A stretch of DNA of 5,829 bases from Methanoregulaceae archaeon (GTDB taxonomy: Archaea; Halobacteriota; Methanomicrobia; Methanomicrobiales; Methanospirillaceae), in NCBI GenBank assembly GCA_028679325.1, contig JAJRBS010000076.1, positions 1 through 5,829 on the forward strand, written 5' to 3'. A program made the position numbers and the translations under genes. The notes below the pieces were generated by a model. That model was not told the DNA's origin. It did no database searches and worked only from the letters and a program-made list of their open reading frames with translations. This document shows positions 5,829-5,829 of this stretch, in pieces. Positions within the stretch are counted from its first letter, which is position 1, and every line of letters starts with the position of its first letter.

Positions 5829-5829
5829 A

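Overview
The window looks like a piece of chromosome from a euryarchaeal methanogen, most likely of the Methanomicrobiales/Methanomicrobia type. The evidence is an archaeal elongation factor 2 with the diphthamide histidine motif, archaeal-type ribosomal proteins uS12 and uS7, an archaeal/eukaryal-type class I release factor with NIKS and YxCxxxF motifs, and archaeal TATA boxes in the one substantial intergenic region. The order-level assignment is inferred from general resemblance, not from a database search. Base composition is even and every gene reads like a core housekeeping gene. There is no sign of mobile elements, CRISPR, tRNA or rRNA.

Minus strand, 1-2988: rps12 (uS12) - rps7 (uS7) - fusA (aEF-2), transcribed leftward as the classical 'str' cluster. 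Spacers are 6 and 23 nt and each gene has its own Shine-Dalgarno sequence. fusA runs off the left edge with roughly its last 80 residues missing. A strong TATA box with an A-rich BRE-like flank lies about 55 nt upstream of rps12, so rps12 appears to head this transcription unit.

Divergent spacer, 2989-3156 (168 nt): it holds three AT-rich TATA-like elements. One is clearly suited to rps12. The one nearest queD is placed so that the queD mRNA would be leaderless or nearly so, which fits the lack of a Shine-Dalgarno sequence there.

Plus strand, 3157-5369: queD - queE - queC - Nudix hydrolase, a tightly packed operon (14-nt overlap, 1-nt overlap, 2-nt gap). QueD, QueE and QueC are the three consecutive enzymes that convert dihydroneopterin triphosphate to preQ0 (7-cyano-7-deazaguanine). 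In archaea preQ0 is inserted at position 15 of tRNA and converted to archaeosine. The Nudix protein carries a perfect Nudix box and looks like an ADP-ribose pyrophosphatase.

Plus strand, 5418 to the right edge: the N-terminal domain of the release factor aRF1 (prf1), 48 nt after the Nudix gene. This is the most notable spot. An in-frame TAG interrupts the gene at codon 137, exactly where domain 1 should pass into domain 2, and one base before the window ends. An end-of-sequence error or a single-base change is the simplest explanation, but recoding, readthrough or a real truncation cannot be excluded from this window. Apart from that point the region is ordinary. Its common theme is translation: elongation, ribosomal decoding proteins, tRNA modification and termination.
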